Shown here piece by piece: positions 20,282-31,482 of a DNA stretch of 64,000 nt. The notes beneath the pieces are model-generated. The model was given only the letters and a program-made list of their open reading frames with translations, did no database searches and was not told the DNA's origin. The stretch covers positions 1,860,001 to 1,924,000 of the forward strand of contig NZ_JAFCJI010000001.1 in the NCBI RefSeq assembly GCF_018131105.1, read 5' to 3'. Position 1 is the first letter of the stretch; each line of letters starts with the position of its first letter. This stretch comes from Bradyrhizobium manausense. Its GTDB lineage: Bacteria > Pseudomonadota > Alphaproteobacteria > Rhizobiales > Xanthobacteraceae. A program made the position numbers and the translations under genes.

Positions 20282-20446
20282 ATGAACAGGACCTTGAAGA
20301 AATTTTGGGCCGACGAATCCGGTGCGACGGCCATCGAATACGGTCTGATCGCAGCCGGCATCGCGCTCGCCATCATCACCGTCGTGAACGGTCTCGGCAG
20401 CAAGCTCAACACAAAATTCGGATCGATCAGCGCGTCGCTGCGCTGA
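20282..20446 (+). CDS. Flp-family type IVb pilin
   Basis: The 54-residue protein reads MNRTLKKFWADESGATAIEY then GLIAAGIALAIITVVNGLG. This is the standard Flp prepilin: a short basic leader, the G/ATAIEY prepilin-peptidase site (cut after Gly14, with Glu at +5 and Tyr at +6) and a hydrophobic helix. It would be exported and polymerised by a Tad secretion system, none of which is encoded nearby. GAGAGGA lies about 6-12 bases upstream of the ATG. Its 3' end overlaps the convergent MFS gene by 20 bases. Confidence 0.92.
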   Translation: MNRTLKKFWADESGATAIEYGLIAAGIALAIITVVNGLGSKLNTKFGSISASLR

Positions 20447-21680
20447 CGGGGCGCGTTTCGCTTCGCGTCAGCGTCGTCACCACGATCAGTGCCGCGATGA
20501 TGTTCGTCGCCGCGCTGATCAGGATCGGCAGCGTGTAGCTGTGATTGAGATCGTAAGCGAAACCGGCGGCGCTTGGGCCGATCAGCGTGCCGAAGGCGAC
20601 GCTCGTGTAGAGGATGCCGATGATGCCGCTGACGTTGCGGCCGCCGAAATAGTCCATCACGACGGCCGGCAGCACTGCGACCCAGCCGCCGTAGAACACG
20701 CCGTAGACGAAGGCGAACGCAGCGAGCTGCCAGGCATGGGTCGAGACTGCCCAGATCGCCAGAGCCGCCGCCATGCCGACAAACATCGACAGCAGCGCGG
20801 ACGTTCGGCCCATGCGATCGGCAAGTCCGCCGAGCAGGAACCGGCCGGCGGTGCTGCCGATTCCGATGACGCCGAGCAATAGCACGGCGGTTGCGGGCGC
20901 CACGCCGTGGTCGCCCGCATAGGGGACGAGATGCACGAAGGGTACGAAGACGCCGAACGCGCAGATCAGGCAGGCAACATAGAGCGCGATGAAATTGCGT
21001 GAATGCACCGCTTCAGCGACGGACGCACCGTCCGGACGATTTGAACCTGTCGCCGGCGGTGCGTCGCCGTCGGGACCCAGACCGCGACCGCGCGGATCGT
21101 TCTCGATGAGCAGCGCCAGACCGGCGCCGACGGCGGCTGCCAGCAGGCCAAGCACAATGTAGGCGCCACGCCAACCCAACATCTCGATCAGGAACGTCGC
21201 GAGTGGCGGCATCGCGAGCGTACCGACTCCGATTCCGCTGACGGCAAGGCCCGAGGCAAAGCCGCGCCGGCGCACGAACCAGCGCTGTACTGCGCCGATC
21301 GCCGGCACGTAGGCGCAGCCAACCCCGATTCCGACCCCAAGCCCATAGGCCAGATAGACCTCGACGAGATTGCGCGCAAAGCCGGCGGCGACGAGCCCAA
21401 GGCCGGTGAGCAGCATGCCAGTCACCGCCAGCACGCGCGAACCGAAGCGATCGGCGAGCGGGCCACTGACGATGCCGAGGCCAAAATAGAGGAAGCCTGC
21501 GAGCGAGAATACCAGTGAGACCGAGCCGCGCGAGGCGCCGAACTCAAGCTGCAGCGGCGTGAGGAACGCGCTGAACGTGTAAGCGGAGCCGAATCCGACC
21601 AGCGTGACCGCGAATGCGCCGGCGACGACGAACCAGCCGTGGAAAATGCCCCGATGAGCCAATGTAGACTGAGCAGTCAT
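20427..21680 (-). CDS. MFS transporter
   Basis: The 417-residue protein has about 12 hydrophobic helices, with the MFS loop-2 signature in GPLADRFGSRVLAV and its repeat GGLADRMGRTSALL. It resembles the oxalate/monocarboxylate-type MFS carriers (opening HRGIFHGWFVVAGAFAVTLVGFGSAY). The ATG overlaps the amidase stop as ATGA, so the two are translationally coupled. Together they suggest uptake of an amide or release of its acid, with the regulator facing them at 23231. Confidence 0.9.
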   Translation of the reverse strand: MTAQSTLAHRGIFHGWFVVAGAFAVTLVGFGSAYTFSAFLTPLQLEFGASRGSVSLVFSLAGFLYFGLGIVSGPLADRFGSRVLAVTGMLLTGLGLVAAGFARNLVEVYLAYGLGVGIGVGCAYVPAIGAVQRWFVRRRGFASGLAVSGIGVGTLAMPPLATFLIEMLGWRGAYIVLGLLAAAVGAGLALLIENDPRGRGLGPDGDAPPATGSNRPDGASVAEAVHSRNFIALYVACLICAFGVFVPFVHLVPYAGDHGVAPATAVLLLGVIGIGSTAGRFLLGGLADRMGRTSALLSMFVGMAAALAIWAVSTHAWQLAAFAFVYGVFYGGWVAVLPAVVMDYFGGRNVSGIIGILYTSVAFGTLIGPSAAGFAYDLNHSYTLPILISAATNIIAALIVVTTLTRSETRPVSAATR

Positions 21681-23092
21681 TGTTGCCTCCAGGCGGTGAG
21701 GGACGGATGGCGGCGGTGCCAGGATGTCGCGCGCTGAAACGCGGCGCCAGCACGCACGAGCGTGGTCTCGTCGAGATGGGCGGCCACAATCTGGAACGCG
21801 ATCGGCAGTCCGTCCTTCGATGCACCGCCCGGGAGCGTCATCGTGGGATGGCCGGTCATGTCGAACGCGCAGGTGTAGCGCTGCAGCTTCACGATCAGAT
21901 CAGGCTGCTCACCGAGCGTCTGGATCATGGCGAGAGTTATTGGCGGGAACGGGTGGGCCGGGATCAGCAGGAGATCGATGGTCTCGAACAGCGCCGCAAC
22001 GCGGCCCCGTAACGACAGGCGCCGCAGCAGAATCTTCTGATAGTCGAGTGCCGAGAGCGCGCGACCGGCCTCGAGGACCGAGGCGAGCACCGGGCCATAC
22101 TCGCTCTTGCGCGCAGGATAGGTCACCTCGTGCGCGTTGGCAGCTTCCACCGCACAATTCGGCGCCCAGTCGGCGATCGCGTCGGTGACGTCAGGAAACC
22201 GGATATCGACGAAATCAGCGCCAAGCGTGCGGAACACATCGATGACGTCGGCCAACACACGGTGCGTCGCGACGTCCACGTCGTCGCTGTTCCAGGCGGC
22301 GTCCACGCCGATCCGCAAGCCCTGCACGTCGTGTGTGGCTGCGGCAAGATAATCCGGGACCGGATCGAGCAACGAGGTCGGGTCGTTTACGTCGTGTCCG
22401 GCGATCACGCCGAGCAGTACGCCGGCATCTGTGGCACTCCGACAGATTGGTCCCACGTGGTCGAGTGTCGCGGCCAGTTCGAATGTGCCGTGACGGCTGA
22501 CGCGGCCCCAACTCGGCTTCAGCCCGGTCAGTCCGTTGGCGGCACATGGCCAGCGGATCGAGCCGCCCGTATCAGAGCCGAGTGAGCCGAAGCAAAGTCC
22601 GGCGGCCGTGGCGACTGCCGCCCCGCTCGATGAAATGCCCGGCCAGTAGTCCGGATTCCAGGGATTTTTGGGCGGCGTCACCGATGGATGGTGATCGGAA
22701 TATGCGCCCTCGGTGAGTTGGACCTTGCCGAGCACGACGGCACCCGCGTCCTTGAGTCGGCGCACGACGGTCGCGTCTTCATGAGGGCGAAAATCTCGAT
22801 GAAGTGTGGTGCCGGCCGCCGTCGGAACACCCTTGGTCCAGATCAGATCCTTCAGGGCAATCGGCACGCCATGCAGCGGGCCCCGATACTTGCCTCGTGC
22901 CAATTCGGCGTCCGCGGCTTTCGCCTCGGTGATGGCGGTTTCCGCCATCACGTGCACGTAGCTGCCGAGTTCGGAGTCAATGGCGTTGATGCGGTCGAGT
23001 TGCGAGCGCGTGACGTCCAGCGAGGACAGTTCGCGCGTCTTGAGGCGTGCCGCGAGGTCGGTGAGTTCGAGATAGTGCAGGGCGTCGGTCAC
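21677..23092 (-). CDS. Amidase signature-family amidase
   Basis: The 471-residue enzyme starts at GTG 23092, which has a strong GGAGG nine bases upstream; an ATG at 23122 in the same frame is less likely. The Ser-cisSer-Lys triad is visible: lysine in PIALKDLIWTKG, and the serines in the GISSSGAAVATAAGLCFGSLGSDTGGSIRWPCA region. The family hydrolyses amides ranging from indoleacetamide to aminoacyl amides. The substrate is not readable. First gene of the amidase-MFS operon, divergent from a CGNR regulator. Confidence 0.9.
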   Translation of the reverse strand: MTDALHYLELTDLAARLKTRELSSLDVTRSQLDRINAIDSELGSYVHVMAETAITEAKAADAELARGKYRGPLHGVPIALKDLIWTKGVPTAAGTTLHRDFRPHEDATVVRRLKDAGAVVLGKVQLTEGAYSDHHPSVTPPKNPWNPDYWPGISSSGAAVATAAGLCFGSLGSDTGGSIRWPCAANGLTGLKPSWGRVSRHGTFELAATLDHVGPICRSATDAGVLLGVIAGHDVNDPTSLLDPVPDYLAAATHDVQGLRIGVDAAWNSDDVDVATHRVLADVIDVFRTLGADFVDIRFPDVTDAIADWAPNCAVEAANAHEVTYPARKSEYGPVLASVLEAGRALSALDYQKILLRRLSLRGRVAALFETIDLLLIPAHPFPPITLAMIQTLGEQPDLIVKLQRYTCAFDMTGHPTMTLPGGASKDGLPIAFQIVAAHLDETTLVRAGAAFQRATSWHRRHPSLTAWRQQ

Positions 23093-23145
23093 AGCTCGCT
23101 TCCTCCATTCCATTGATCGCAATGACGCTCGATCGCAAAAGCAAG

Positions 23146-23176
23146 CGACACCTGTATAAGTGCAATACAGGTGTCG
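23146..23176. promoter_or_regulatory. 31-base inverted repeat, operator of the amidase/CGNR locus
   Basis: CGACACCTGTAT-AAGTGCA-ATACAGGTGTCG has perfect 12-base arms. It lies 54 bases from the amidase start and 54 bases from the CGNR gene. A related direct repeat follows at 23193-23219 (TTTACTGGTGTTTAGATTGC against ATACAGGTGTCGATTGC). Binding by the CGNR protein is inference from position. Confidence 0.75.
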
Positions 23177-23230
23177 ATTGCGTCAACCGGTAAATGTGCT
23201 TTACTGGTGTTTAGATTGCCGGGAGTTCCG

Positions 23231-23824
23231 ATGTCGAAAGAGTCGCGCAAGTTCAAGGTTCCCGATGCGTTGGCGAACGTCTACGATTTCGCCAACACGC
23301 TGGATGTCCGCCATTTCACCCATTTCGGTTCGGCGCATCCGCAGAGCGACGAACTTACAGGGCCGAAGCAATTGGCGGATTGGATGCGGGATCGCGGCCT
23401 TGGTGCCGAGGGCGGGCGGATCACGTTTGCGATGTTCGAGACCGCGCTGGCGCTGCGCGGAGCGTTGCGCGCGTATCTGCAGTGCGAGCCGGCCGAACGG
23501 CGCCGGAACAAGGACGTTCTCGACGTGCTTGATGGCGCACTGGCGCCGTTTCCGTTGCGGGTGGAGCTACGCGCGGGGCGGGGTGCGATACTGTCGGCAG
23601 CGCGCGAAGATGCACTCGCTGGGCTGTCGGCGGTCGCTGTCGAACTTCACGACGCAACACTTTTAGGATCGATGGACCGGTTGAAGATGTGCGCTTCGGA
23701 GGAATGCCGCCGGGTGTTCTTCGACCGGTCGAAACCGTCCACGCGGCGCTGGTGCATGTCGACGCTGTGCGGCAACCGGATGAAAACGCGCGCCTATCGC
23801 GAGCGGCAGCGCGAAGCGAAATAG
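23231..23824 (+). CDS. CGNR zinc-finger (ABATE-domain) probable regulator
   Basis: The 197-residue protein starts at ATG 23231 after GGGAG. Residues 1-140 resemble the ABATE domain (putative stress-induced regulator), and the C-terminus holds a zinc-finger: CASEECRRVFFDRSKPSTRRWCMSTLCGNRMKTRAYRERQ, with four cysteines and the naming CGNR sequence. Such proteins are thought to bind DNA. The gene is divergent from the amidase-MFS operon across a strong palindrome, so it most likely regulates that operon and itself. It is convergent with moaC, one base apart. Confidence 0.88.
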   Translation: MSKESRKFKVPDALANVYDFANTLDVRHFTHFGSAHPQSDELTGPKQLADWMRDRGLGAEGGRITFAMFETALALRGALRAYLQCEPAERRRNKDVLDVLDGALAPFPLRVELRAGRGAILSAAREDALAGLSAVAVELHDATLLGSMDRLKMCASEECRRVFFDRSKPSTRRWCMSTLCGNRMKTRAYRERQREAK

Positions 23825-23825
23825 C

Positions 23826-24338
23826 TCAGGCGCGGTAGTGGCCCGATTTGCCGCCCAGCTTTTCGATGAGATGGATGCCCTCGATGCGTACGCCGCGCTC
23901 GACCGCCTTGATCATGTCGTAGATGGTGAGGCAGGCGACTGAGACAGCCGTCAATGCTTCCATCTCGACGCCGGTCGGGCCGGTGACCTTGACGCTGGCC
24001 CGGACCACGCAGCCCGGCAGCTTCGCGTCGGGCTCGATGTCGACCGTGACCTTTGATAGCGCGAGCGGATGACAGAGCGGGATCAGCTCGGAGGTGCGCT
24101 TGGCCGCCATGATTCCGGCGATGCGCGCAGTGCCGAGCACGTCGCCCTTCTTGGCATTGCCCGAGACGATCAGGTCGAGCGTCGCCTTCTCCATGACGAC
24201 GCGGCCTTCGGCGACCGCGAGCCGCTCGGTTGCGGCCTTGTCCGAAACGTCGACCATCCGCGCCTCGCCGGAGGCGGCGATATGGGTGAGGGCAGGGCTC
24301 GCCTTTCCAGGCCCGGTCTTCGCAGGCTTGCGCGCCAT
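23826..24338 (-). CDS. moaC: Cyclic pyranopterin monophosphate synthase
   Basis: MoaC converts the GTP-derived cyclic intermediate to cPMP in molybdenum-cofactor synthesis. Motifs: [18 protein letters not shown], the [12 protein letters not shown] histidine region, and [14 protein letters not shown] with DMIKAVERG. From ATG 24338 it is 170 residues; the start follows the trpC stop as TGAcATG, so the genes are coupled. The longer frame to 24404 lies inside trpC and is rejected. Confidence 0.95.
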   Translation of the reverse strand: MARKPAKTGPGKASPALTHIAASGEARMVDVSDKAATERLAVAEGRVVMEKATLDLIVSGNAKKGDVLGTARIAGIMAAKRTSELIPLCHPLALSKVTVDIEPDAKLPGCVVRASVKVTGPTGVEMEALTAVSVACLTIYDMIKAVERGVRIEGIHLIEKLGGKSGHYRA

Positions 24339-24339
24339 G

Positions 24340-25161
24340 TCAGCGGGTACCCGTGGCGCGGGCCTTGGTTTCGCGTGCGAGCAGCGTGCGCGTGGCTGCA
24401 GCAACGTCGGCCTGACGCATCAGGCTCTCGCCGACCAGGAAGGTCGACATGCCGACGTGCTCGAGCCGCGCGAGATCGGCCGGCGTGAAGATGCCGCTCT
24501 CGCCGACCATCAGCCGTTCCGCAGGGATCAGCGGCGCCAGCGTCTCGCTGGTCGCAAGCGTCGTCTCGAAGGTGCGAAGATTGCGGTTGTTGACGCCGAT
24601 CATCGGCGAGCGCAGCTTCAGCGCGCGGTCGAGCTCGGCGCGATCATGGATCTCGATCAGCACGTCCATGCCGTGGGCGATCGCGGCGTCTTCGAGGTCC
24701 CTGGCGGTGGCGTCATCGAGCGCGGCCATGATGATGAGAATGCAGTCGGCGCCATGCGCGCGCGCTTCGACGACCTGATAGGTGTCGAACAGGAAATCCT
24801 TGCGCAGCACCGGCAGCGAGGTCGCCGCGCGCGCCGCCACCATGAAGTCGAGATGGCCCTGGAACGAGGGCGTGTCGGTCAGGACCGACAGACAAGCCGC
24901 GCCGCCCGCCTCATACGCTTTGGCAAGCACAGGTGGATCGAAATCCGCACGGATCAGCCCCTTGGACGGCGAGGCCTTCTTCACCTCGGCGATCAGCGCG
25001 TAGTCGCCATTGGCGTGCTTGGCCCTGATCGCGCGCACGAAGCCGCGCGGCGCGCCCTGTGCCTTGGCCTGTGCTTCCACCGCCGCGAGCGGCTGCGCGC
25101 GCTTGGCCGCCGCGATCTCCTCGCGCTTGTAGGTCTCGATCCTGGTCAGGATGTCGGACAT
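24340..25161 (-). CDS. trpC: Indole-3-glycerol phosphate synthase
   Basis: This TIM-barrel enzyme closes the indole ring in tryptophan synthesis. The 273 residues include the opening [18 protein letters not shown], catalytic lysine region [46 protein letters not shown] and GESGIF. It is 7 bases after trpD and is followed directly by moaC, the common Hyphomicrobiales order. Confidence 0.97.
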   Translation of the reverse strand: MSDILTRIETYKREEIAAAKRAQPLAAVEAQAKAQGAPRGFVRAIRAKHANGDYALIAEVKKASPSKGLIRADFDPPVLAKAYEAGGAACLSVLTDTPSFQGHLDFMVAARAATSLPVLRKDFLFDTYQVVEARAHGADCILIIMAALDDATARDLEDAAIAHGMDVLIEIHDRAELDRALKLRSPMIGVNNRNLRTFETTLATSETLAPLIPAERLMVGESGIFTPADLARLEHVGMSTFLVGESLMRQADVAAATRTLLARETKARATGTR

Positions 25162-25168
25162 GACAGGC

Positions 25169-26182
25169 TCAGCTGTTCGAGACCGCGATCAGATGCTTCA
25201 GCCGTGCATTGGCCGCGCCGCTGTCGAGCGATTTCGCGCCGATCGCGACACCCTCCTTGAGGTCCTTGGCACGGCCGGCGACGATCAGCGCCGCGGCGGC
25301 GTTCATCAATGCCACGTCGCGATAGGGGCTCGGCTTGCCGTCGAGCACGCTTTGCAGCGCGATCGCGTTGGCATCGGCATCACCGCCCTTGAGCGCACCG
25401 GGCTCGCAACGCGACAGGCCGGTATCCTCGGGCGTGACCTCGAAATTGCGGATCTCGCCATTGTGGAGCGCAGAGACGAAGGTCGGGCCGGTGAGGGTGA
25501 TCTCGTCGAGGCCATCGGAGCCGTGCACCACCCAGGCGGATTCGGAGCCGAGATTCTTCAACACCTGCGCCAGCGGCTGGACCCACTGCCTGGAGAATAC
25601 GCCGACCATCTGCCGCTTCACGCCGGCCGGGTTGGACAGCGGGCCAAGCAGGTTGAAGATCGTGCGGGTGGCGAGCTCGACCCGGGTCGGGCCGACGTTC
25701 TTCATTGCGGGATGATGAGCCGGCGCGAACATGAAGCCGATGCCGCATTCGCGCACACAACGCCCGACCTGCTCGGGCTTGAGGTCGATCTTCACGCCGA
25801 GCGAGGCCAGTACATCGGCGGCGCCCGAGCGCGACGACAGCGCGCGGTTGCCATGCTTGGCCACGGGAAGGCCGGTGCCCGAGACGATGAACGCGGCGCA
25901 GGTCGAGACGTTGACCGAGCCGGAGCCGTCGCCGCCGGTGCCGACGATGTCGACGGCCTCGGCGGGCGCATCGACCGTAAGCATCTTCGAGCGCATTGCC
26001 GTAACCGCGCCGGTGATCTCGTCCACGGTCTCGCCGCGCACGCGCAGCGCCATCAGGAGGCCGCCCATCTGCGATGGCGTGGCCTCGCCGGACATCACGG
26101 CGTCGAAGGCGGATGCGGCTTCCTCACGCGACAGGCTGGCGCCGGTCGCCACTTTTCCAATGATCGATTTCAGGTCGTCCAT
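25169..26182 (-). CDS. trpD: Anthranilate phosphoribosyltransferase
   Basis: TrpD transfers phosphoribose to anthranilate. The 337-residue protein has the PRPP-binding [40 protein letters not shown], the anthranilate-binding [17 protein letters not shown] and [15 protein letters not shown]. It lies 14 bases after the ppiD-like gene. trpE and trpG are not in the window. Confidence 0.97.
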   Translation of the reverse strand: MDDLKSIIGKVATGASLSREEAASAFDAVMSGEATPSQMGGLLMALRVRGETVDEITGAVTAMRSKMLTVDAPAEAVDIVGTGGDGSGSVNVSTCAAFIVSGTGLPVAKHGNRALSSRSGAADVLASLGVKIDLKPEQVGRCVRECGIGFMFAPAHHPAMKNVGPTRVELATRTIFNLLGPLSNPAGVKRQMVGVFSRQWVQPLAQVLKNLGSESAWVVHGSDGLDEITLTGPTFVSALHNGEIRNFEVTPEDTGLSRCEPGALKGGDADANAIALQSVLDGKPSPYRDVALMNAAAALIVAGRAKDLKEGVAIGAKSLDSGAANARLKHLIAVSNS

Positions 26183-26196
26183 CGCGTGCTTTCAAC

Positions 26197-28095
26197 TCAC
26201 TGGTTCGCGCCGGTCACTTGCGCGAAGGCGGCCTGATTTATGCTGGTCCCGATATCGGCTTCAAGCTTGTTGACGTAGGAGGCGACCTGCTCGTCGGTCA
26301 GCGACCGGTCGGCGTTCTCCTTCAGCTTCTTGAAGGCGTCGGAGGCGGCATCGACCGGAGGGTCGACGATATCGGTGACGCGGTAGACGATGACTTCGGT
26401 ACCGCCGGTCACGGGCGCCTGTCCGACGCCATCCTTGGCGGTGCGGAAGGCGGCGGCCACGATGTTCGCGGGCACGCCGGCGGGCGTGTCGTCGCGCTTG
26501 AAGCCGCTGGCGGTCTCGACCTTGCCGTTGATCGCTGCGGCCTCGTCGGCGAGCTTGCCGCCCTGTTCGAGCTTCTGCACCATCTCGGTCGCCTTCGCCT
26601 TCAGCTTGGTGGCGATCTGGTCCTGGCGCCAGCGCGCCTCGACCTGATCGCGGACCTCGTCGAGACTGCGGTCGCGCGACGGCGTGATGGCGAGCACGTC
26701 GTACCAGACATAGCCGCCCTTGAACGAGATCGGGTCGTTGTCGACGCCGACGTCGCTGTTGAAGGCCTGCGAGACCACGTCGAGGCCCTGCGGAATGTTG
26801 GCGACCGTCTGCCCGTTCGGCGCGCGGCCGGAGCGGTCGACGGCATCGATGGTCACGGCGGTGAGCCCGAGCTTCTGTGCGGCGTCGGCGACGCTGGTGC
26901 CGGCACCGCGTTCATCTTCCATCTTGTCGCGGAGCTCGCCGACCTTGGTGTGCGCGCGCTCGGTCGCGATCTGGCGCTTCGCGTCGCCGGCGAACTTGGC
27001 GTAATCGGCCTCGACGGCCGGCTCGATCTTGTCGACCTTGACGATCGAGACGCCAATCGGGCCCTGGATCGGCTGGCTGATTTCGCCAACCGGAAGCGCG
27101 AAGGCGGCATTGCCGACCGCGGGCTCGAGCGAGGATTTTGCCACGAGCCCGAGATCGACGTCGGTGGCGCTCAGCCCGCGCTCCTTGCCGAGGTCCTCGA
27201 AGGAGAGCCCGCCGACCAGGCGCTCGCGCGCGGCCTGCGCGTCGGCGACGTTCGGGAATACGATCTGATGGATCTGGCGCTTCTCAGGCGTACCGAGCTG
27301 GTCCTTGCGCTGATCGAACAGCTTCTTCGCGTCCTCGTCGGAGACGTCGCTCCACTTGGCGATCTCCTCCGGCGAGATCACGGCGAAGACGATCTTGCGA
27401 TATTCGGGCGCACGGAACTGGACCTTGTGATCCTCGAAATAGGCGGCAAGCGCTTCGGGCGAGGGCGCGTCGATGGTGCCCGCCTGCGCCGCGTCGAGCC
27501 TGACGAACTCGATCGCGCGCTGCTCGTTCTGGAAGCGCGTCGCGACGTCGAGCATCGCCTTCGGCGGCTCGAGGCCGGCGCCGATCGTGCCGGTGATTTG
27601 CCGGCGCAGCGCCACCTTGCGCTGCTCGGCCACGTAACGCTGCTCGGTGTAGCCGAAATTGCGGATCAGCTGCTGGAAGCGGTTCGCATCGAACTTGCCG
27701 TCGACACCCTTGAAGTTGGGGTCGTTCATGATGAGTTGGCGGATCTGCTCGTCGGACTGACCAAGCCCGAGCTGGCGTGCGTTCTCGTCGAGCGTGGCTT
27801 CTGCAATCGTCTGCTGCAGCACCTGGCGGTCAAGGCCGAAAGCCCGCGCCTGGTCCTGCGTCAACGGGCGGCCGAACTGGCGGCCGAGCTGCTGGAGCCG
27901 GTCGGTATAGATCTGGCGGAACTCGTTCTGCGAAATCTCGATGTTGCCGACCTTGGCCACGGTGGACTGGCCGAAGCCCCGGAAGATATCGGCGATGCCC
28001 CAAATGCCGAAGCTGATGATCAACACGCCCATCACGACGGCCATGATGGTCTTGCCGACCCAGTTTGATGAGGCCTTGCGCATTCCTCGAAGCAT
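26197..28095 (-). CDS. PpiD-like membrane-anchored SurA/parvulin foldase
   Basis: A periplasmic folding factor tethered to the inner membrane. From ATG 28095 it is 632 residues: one N-terminal membrane segment (TIMAVVMGVLIISFGIWGIA), a SurA-N-like chaperone domain (VAKVGNIEISQNEFRQIY onward), and a parvulin-type domain around 270-380 (KRQIHQIVF to GEISQPIQGPIGVSIVKVD). The frame continues to a TTG at 28104. It heads the operon with trpD-trpC-moaC; that link is positional, not functional. Confidence 0.9.
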   Translation of the reverse strand: MLRGMRKASSNWVGKTIMAVVMGVLIISFGIWGIADIFRGFGQSTVAKVGNIEISQNEFRQIYTDRLQQLGRQFGRPLTQDQARAFGLDRQVLQQTIAEATLDENARQLGLGQSDEQIRQLIMNDPNFKGVDGKFDANRFQQLIRNFGYTEQRYVAEQRKVALRRQITGTIGAGLEPPKAMLDVATRFQNEQRAIEFVRLDAAQAGTIDAPSPEALAAYFEDHKVQFRAPEYRKIVFAVISPEEIAKWSDVSDEDAKKLFDQRKDQLGTPEKRQIHQIVFPNVADAQAARERLVGGLSFEDLGKERGLSATDVDLGLVAKSSLEPAVGNAAFALPVGEISQPIQGPIGVSIVKVDKIEPAVEADYAKFAGDAKRQIATERAHTKVGELRDKMEDERGAGTSVADAAQKLGLTAVTIDAVDRSGRAPNGQTVANIPQGLDVVSQAFNSDVGVDNDPISFKGGYVWYDVLAITPSRDRSLDEVRDQVEARWRQDQIATKLKAKATEMVQKLEQGGKLADEAAAINGKVETASGFKRDDTPAGVPANIVAAAFRTAKDGVGQAPVTGGTEVIVYRVTDIVDPPVDAASDAFKKLKENADRSLTDEQVASYVNKLEADIGTSINQAAFAQVTGANQ

Positions 28096-28317
28096 TTGGT
28101 CCAACTTGTTTGGCAGGAGGGGAACTGGAGCGCGTCTTAATGCAGATTCCGCAAAAGCGCGTCACCAAATTGATAAGCCATCATAAAGTGGCGGCTTTCC
28201 CCCCGCAACCTCGCCTCGGGCCATGCTTCGAGACTGCGGTTAAGGGCCTCGGGTCTCTGGAACTGCCGCGATAGCTCTGCTAGCGCATGCACAAACCTCA
28301 ATTTGCTGGACAATGAC

Positions 28318-29076
28318 ATGACCGATGCCATCCGCCCGCTGATCGCCGGCAACTGGAAAATGAACGGGCTGAAGGCCGCGGCCGCCGAATTCGACGCCAT
28401 GGTCAATGGTGCGGCGGAGGTGACAGGCAAGGCCGATCTGCTGGTCTGCCCGCCGGCGACCCTGATCGCGGCTTTCGCCGAGAAGGCGCAGGCTAAGAAG
28501 GTCGCGGTCGGGGCCCAGGATTGCCATCCGAAGGCCTCCGGTGCCCATACCGGCGATCTCTCCGCCGAAATGCTGGTAGATGCGGGTGCGACCGCCATTA
28601 TCGTCGGCCATTCCGAACGCCGCGCCGACCACGGCGAGGGCGATTCCCTGATCCGGCAGAAGGCGGAAGCCGCATGGCGGGCAGGGGCGGTTGCGATCGT
28701 CTGCGTCGGCGAGACGCAGGCCCAGCGCGATGCCGGCCAGACCCTGGACATCCTGCGCGGCCAGCTCAATGGCTCCCTCCCGGACGGTTCGACCGCCGCC
28801 AATCTGGTCGTCGCCTATGAACCGGTCTGGGCGATTGGCACCGGCCTGACCCCCACGGCCCAGGATGTCGAGCAGATTCATGGCTTTATCCGGGAACTCC
28901 TGACCATCAGGTTCAAGGGGGACGGGGCCAAGATGCGGATCCTCTACGGCGGCTCGGTCAAGCCCTCGAATGCGGCCGAGCTGATGGCCGTCAAGAACGT
29001 CAACGGCGCACTGGTCGGCGGCGCCAGCCTGAAGGCGGCCGATTTCCTTGCGATTGCCCAAGGCTGTCCTAGCTAA
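28318..29076 (+). CDS. tpiA: Triosephosphate isomerase
   Basis: Interconverts dihydroxyacetone phosphate and glyceraldehyde 3-phosphate. From ATG 28318 the 252 residues begin [17 protein letters not shown], with the catalytic lysine in NWKMN, histidine in [12 protein letters not shown] and glutamate in [12 protein letters not shown], and the phosphate-binding [13 protein letters not shown]. The upstream ATG-less extension to 28303 is not needed. It faces away from the ppiD-like gene over 220 bases. Confidence 0.97.
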   Translation: MTDAIRPLIAGNWKMNGLKAAAAEFDAMVNGAAEVTGKADLLVCPPATLIAAFAEKAQAKKVAVGAQDCHPKASGAHTGDLSAEMLVDAGATAIIVGHSERRADHGEGDSLIRQKAEAAWRAGAVAIVCVGETQAQRDAGQTLDILRGQLNGSLPDGSTAANLVVAYEPVWAIGTGLTPTAQDVEQIHGFIRELLTIRFKGDGAKMRILYGGSVKPSNAAELMAVKNVNGALVGGASLKAADFLAIAQGCPS

Positions 29077-29213
29077 AGGTCGGGACGCGATCGGGACCGA
29101 TCGGGGGTGGCAATGCCCCTTCCGATCGTGTAACACCGCGCAACTTCAGGAAAACCCGCGAAGCGCGATCGGCTGCCGGTACCGGCGCTGTCGGCTTGTG
29201 ACGGAAGGATACC

Positions 29214-29606
29214 ATGCAGACTGTTGTCGTCGTCATCCACCTCATGATCGTTGCCGTCATGATCGGTGCCGTGCTGCTCCAGAAGTCGGAAGGCGGCGGC
29301 CTCGGCATGGGCGGCGGTGCGGGCTTTATGTCCAGCCGCGGCACCGCGAACCTGTTGTCGCGGACCACGGCGATCCTTGCGGCCGGCTTCTTCCTGACCA
29401 GCCTGTTCCTGTCCTGGTACGCCGGTTACAACCGCGCTCCGTCCTCGATCATCGGCACCCCTGCGTCGCAAACCCAGCCGGCCGGTGGCGCAAACCCGAT
29501 CACCGCGCCGACCTCGGGCGGAATCCTGGACACGCTGAAGAAGGCGGACGAGCAGCAGCAGGCCCCGGCAGCGCCGAGCGGTCCGCAGGTGCCTCGCTCG
29601 CAATAA
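29214..29606 (+). CDS. secG: Preprotein translocase subunit SecG
   Basis: SecG assists SecYE in protein export. The 130-residue protein has two membrane segments (VVVVIHLMIVAVMIGAVLLQ and TAILAAGFFLTSLFLSWYAG) joined by the diagnostic glycine-rich KSEGGGLGMGGGAGFMSSRGTANLL. The C-terminal 50 residues are Pro/Ala-rich and extend beyond the E. coli length of 110, usual for alphaproteobacteria. GGAAGGA precedes the ATG. Confidence 0.95.
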   Translation: MQTVVVVIHLMIVAVMIGAVLLQKSEGGGLGMGGGAGFMSSRGTANLLSRTTAILAAGFFLTSLFLSWYAGYNRAPSSIIGTPASQTQPAGGANPITAPTSGGILDTLKKADEQQQAPAAPSGPQVPRSQ

Positions 29607-29618
29607 AGCAGGGGGGCC

Positions 29619-29646
29619 ATGCAGGACGACGGCTAGCGTCCTGCAT
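29619..29646 (+). terminator. Hairpin after secG
   Basis: ATGCAGGACG/CGTCCTGCAT pair around ACGGCTAG, 12 bases after the secG stop. There is no T-run, so this may be a processing stem or Rho-type end. Confidence 0.5.
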
Positions 29647-29760
29647 CAACAATCCCCATCAAGGCACTGTCACCACTCTTTGTTTTGGCTCACCCACAGG
29701 CCCGCAGATTCTTTGGGGCGGAAGACGAATCGCTTTGGCGAATCGGATTCGAGGGATTAG

Positions 29761-31404
<1,644 letters not shown>

Positions 31405-31482
31405 CTTTTCTCGGCCTTTGACGTTCGCGCGTTTTGTTGCGACAAGCCCCTGCAAGAACAACAATGCAGGGAGTGAGCTTCA

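Noticed and set aside
26218..28068. 616-codon plus-strand frame opposite the ppiD-like gene
   Set aside because: Antisense artefact of GC-rich codons; the opposite strand has a membrane anchor and SurA/parvulin segments.
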